Origin: an uncultured Eubacteriales bacterium
GTDB taxonomy: Bacteria; Bacillota; Clostridia; Christensenellales; Aristaeellaceae
Direction of reading: 5' to 3'
Assembly (NCBI GenBank): GCA_902785105.1
Contig: CACZXF010000051.1
Location: 1-43,466, forward strand
DNA length: 43,466 nucleotides
Part shown: positions 41,213 through 43,466 of the stretch, one piece after another
Layout of the letters: every line of letters begins with the position of its first letter
Position numbering within the stretch: position 1 is the first letter of the stretch
Position numbers and translations under genes: made by a program
The notes under the pieces: generated by a model
Told to the model about the DNA's origin: nothing
The model's database searches: none
Seen by the model: the letters and a program-made list of their open reading frames with translations, nothing else

Positions 41213-43336
41213 ATGAAAAAGAGTTTGAAATGGATAGGTCTGCTGCTGGCAGCGCTGATGGCGTTGGGCGCGGGGGCGCTGGCGGAGGGCGCGGGCGAGG
41301 GCGTGCTGCGCATCGAGAACGGCGCGCCGCAGCCGATCCTGGAGGTCCCTTTCATGCAGACGGCCGACTACACCAACGAGGGCAGCGACATCCTCCGCTT
41401 CTGCGTCTACGTGGAGACGGACCACGACACCGACGGCGACGGCATGGCGGACCTGGTGATGGCGCTGGTGCAGGTGCCGCGCCCGGCGGCGGAGGGGAAG
41501 TACAAGGCCGCCACCATCTACAACCCCACCCCCTACAACGCGGGCACCTACAATTATGACACCAGTGAGCTGTACAATGAGGTCCCCTTCGACTTTGACA
41601 GGCTGAACGCCCCCGGTGAACAGCGGACGCCGACGGGCGAGCAGACCACGCTGGAGGCCGCGGCAGAGGCAGATCCCTCAGACTGGAATTACTCCATTCC
41701 GGTGCCGGATGACGACGGCAGCAGCCAGACGTCCTTTTATGAGTGCAGCGCTTACGACTACTATCTGTCCCGCGGCTACGCCTACGTGATGTGCTGCGGC
41801 ATCGGCACCTACGGCTCCGAGGGCTATGAACTCTGCGCCACCCCGCTGGAGCGGGACAGCCACAAGGCCGTGGTGGAGTGGCTGACCGGCGACCGCGTGG
41901 CCTATACGGACATGATGAGCAACATCGCCATCAAGGCGGACTGGTCCAACGGCAATGTGGCCATGACCGGCACCTCCTATGGCGGCACCATCCCCTTTGA
42001 AGTGGCGACCACCGGCGTGAAGGGCCTCAAGACCATCATCCCCAACGCCGGCATCGGCAGTTGGTACGATTACACCAATTCCCAGGGCGTGCCGCTCAGG
42101 GGCAACGGCGAATATACCAATTTTCTCGCCGCCACGTGCTCCGGCGCAACCTTCAAGGACCGCGACTGGACGGTCTTTGACCGGGATTACGGCTCCTGGC
42201 TCTGGTCCATCTACCAGGCGGAGGACAAGGCCAACGGCAATTACACCGACATCTGGCGGGAATACGACTACACCCGGGACTGGGCGAACATCAAATGCTC
42301 GGCGCTGATCACCCACGGCCTGAACGACCTGAACGTCAGCGTCCATCAGGCCGACCTGATGGCGGAGGCCTTCCGGAAGGCGGGGCAGAACGTGAAGCTG
42401 GTGCTGCATCAGGACGGCCACACGTCGCCCCACAACACGCTGGTGCAGGGCGAGCTGTGGAACAATATCGAGAACCGCTGGCTGGCCCACTATCTCTATG
42501 ACATCGACAACGGGGCCGAGAACATGCCCGCCGTGCTGGCCCAGTCCAATATCGACGGCGAATATGTGGCCTACGACAGCTGGCGGGACTTCAATTACAT
42601 CGAAGCGCCGGTGGAGTGCGACGTGGACGAGGACGAGACCACCGTCACCACCGCGGGCCTGGCGGAATACGCCTCGCTGTACGTCAGCGCCAGTGACAGC
42701 GGCAGGGTCGAGCAGCGGGAAGCCTATTATATGACGCTGGAGGACGACCGCGCGGCCTATTACTACCTCACCCTGCCGGAGAACACCACCGTCTACGGCG
42801 TGCCGGAGGTCCATCTGAAGCTGTCCACCGAAAAGACGGAATACGAGGGCCTGATGATCTCCGCCATACTCATCGACGTGCAGAACGAAGGCGAGCCCTT
42901 CCCCGCCTATCAGATGAAGACCCGCCGGGGCGACAATCTGCCCGTCCGGATCGTCGGCGAATACGAGGGCGAGGCCATATATTACTCCAACGACATCCTC
43001 GAACCCGTCCAGGACTACGTCTACGGAAAGGCCATCGCCTACGGCTACACCGACCTGGCCAACCCCGGCGGCGGCTTCGACAGCAGCGATTACGCCGAGG
43101 ACGCCGACCTGGAGAGCGGCGTGTATTACGATTACACCTTTTACATGACCCCCACCGTCTACACCGTCGCCCCGAACCACAGCCTGATCCTGGTCCTCAC
43201 CAGCTGGGACCCCTACCGGGCCTTCCTCGATGAGAGCTTCGAGCTCGATCCCACCATCGAAAATGATAACATCGACTACGATTACAGCTATACCATCGAC
43301 AATAAGGCCATCGACGTGAGGATACCGGTGAGGTAA
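41213..43336 (+). CDS. Secreted Xaa-Pro dipeptidyl-peptidase-like S15 serine peptidase
   Basis: 707 residues from the ATG at 41213 (AAAGGAGCG upstream). Signal peptide about 1-24 (MKKSLKWIGLLLAALMALG, then AGALAEG). An alpha/beta-hydrolase core follows with the nucleophile in TGTSYGGT (Ser255), Asp372 in HGLNDLNV and His403 in HQDGHTSPH. The C-terminal third is the jelly-roll domain of the PepX/CocE family (PEVHLKLSTEK and later LTSWDPYRAF). Lactic-acid-bacterial PepX is cytoplasmic; this one appears exported, suggesting digestion of proline-rich peptides outside the cell. An X-Pro specificity rather than acyl-esterase specificity is likely but not proven. Confidence 0.88.
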   Translation: MKKSLKWIGLLLAALMALGAGALAEGAGEGVLRIENGAPQPILEVPFMQTADYTNEGSDILRFCVYVETDHDTDGDGMADLVMALVQVPRPAAEGKYKAATIYNPTPYNAGTYNYDTSELYNEVPFDFDRLNAPGEQRTPTGEQTTLEAAAEADPSDWNYSIPVPDDDGSSQTSFYECSAYDYYLSRGYAYVMCCGIGTYGSEGYELCATPLERDSHKAVVEWLTGDRVAYTDMMSNIAIKADWSNGNVAMTGTSYGGTIPFEVATTGVKGLKTIIPNAGIGSWYDYTNSQGVPLRGNGEYTNFLAATCSGATFKDRDWTVFDRDYGSWLWSIYQAEDKANGNYTDIWREYDYTRDWANIKCSALITHGLNDLNVSVHQADLMAEAFRKAGQNVKLVLHQDGHTSPHNTLVQGELWNNIENRWLAHYLYDIDNGAENMPAVLAQSNIDGEYVAYDSWRDFNYIEAPVECDVDEDETTVTTAGLAEYASLYVSASDSGRVEQREAYYMTLEDDRAAYYYLTLPENTTVYGVPEVHLKLSTEKTEYEGLMISAILIDVQNEGEPFPAYQMKTRRGDNLPVRIVGEYEGEAIYYSNDILEPVQDYVYGKAIAYGYTDLANPGGGFDSSDYAEDADLESGVYYDYTFYMTPTVYTVAPNHSLILVLTSWDPYRAFLDESFELDPTIENDNIDYDYSYTIDNKAIDVRIPVR

Positions 43337-43337
43337 G

Positions 43338-43466
43338 GCAAATTGGAATTTGTAGGGGAGACGGGGGGTTCACCTCATCCGCCCCTTCGGTGCCGCGCCT
43401 CAAATCTTCGATTTGAGCCGTGGCAGTCTGGCCTTTGGCCAGACCAACTTTGCCAAAGGCAAAGTT
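43338..43466. repeat. Family 2 element start fused to triple-hairpin block
   Basis: Begins CAAATTGGAATTTGTAGGGG and CACCTCATCCGCCCCTTCGG as family 2. It then changes into three hairpins: CTCAAATC/GATTTGAG (43399-43417), GTCTGGCC/GGCCAGAC (43426-43444) and AACTTTGCC/GGCAAAGTT (43446-43466). It continues beyond the window. Confidence 0.75.

Noticed and set aside
40962-41213. Short open frames reading LVGAPFRRPP... or RRNAAPTG... at many places
   Set aside because: These are translations of family 1 repeats. They recur at every copy on both strands and carry no gene signals.

Overview
The window looks like a chromosomal segment of an uncultured-type, GC-rich member of the Clostridia, probably a gut organism. 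I infer this from several things together: a T-box leader on leuS, consensus sigma-A promoters in otherwise GC-rich DNA, a cobalamin riboswitch, Nif11-type leader peptides, a surface protein with CxxxxHxHxxxC motifs, and very abundant palindromic intergenic repeats. No taxonomic marker gene is present, so the placement is an inference. Nearly everything from 1 to 32.6 kb reads leftward (minus strand); from 32.9 kb to the end everything reads rightward.

Left to right: (a) the 5' part of a large acidic surface protein, running off the left edge, then an NSS-type sodium symporter; (b) a complete branched-chain amino acid ABC transporter, livK-livH-livM-livG-livF; (c) a 0.4-kb locus with two facing consensus promoters that looks like a type I toxin-antitoxin module with a broken toxin frame; (d) leuS behind a leucine T-box, and secG with an unusual Ala/Glu-rich tail; (e) an rRNA/tRNA modification block: rsmI, an ArmA/RmtB-like 16S rRNA G1405 methyltransferase translationally coupled to tgt, rsmH, and then trpS; (f) an operon of an NYN-domain protein, an ABM-fold protein, an endonuclease/exonuclease/phosphatase-fold protein and the M3 peptidase pepF; (g) an ABC-F protein, a small secreted protein, a GNAT-like protein, fucU, trkA-trkH and a TIM-barrel isomerase; (h) class II fructose-bisphosphate aldolase; (i) three tandem genes with a Nif11-like leader and an exactly spaced C-x8-H-x23-C-x2-C module, plus a decayed fourth copy; (j) a cobalamin riboswitch with no evident target gene; (k) a cytoplasmic BMP-domain protein, a metallophosphoesterase, a CinA/PncC-family amidase and a secreted PepX-type peptidase.

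The intergenic space is dominated by two repeat families. Family 1 (17 copies or fragments) has a core of facing GTAGGGGCGGCG/CGCCGCCCCTAC palindromes. Family 2 (7 copies) has a core with facing CACCTCATCCGCC/GGCGGATGAGGTG. Both share the same outer ends (about GATAAATTGGAATTTGTCGGGG). Three family 1 copies are bounded by exact 8-bp direct repeats, and the best preserved has perfect 15-bp terminal inverted repeats beginning GTAA. This marks them as non-autonomous mobile elements, probably IS66-like. They sit almost only between genes, often 20-60 bases upstream of a start codon, and in several cases between a promoter and its gene. No transposase gene is present in the window.

Most worth following up: the Nif11-leader/zinc-module gene array with its operator-like promoter, the chromosomal aminoglycoside-resistance-type methyltransferase, the convergent toxin-antitoxin-like locus, the mobile repeats with target duplications, and the orphan cobalamin riboswitch.
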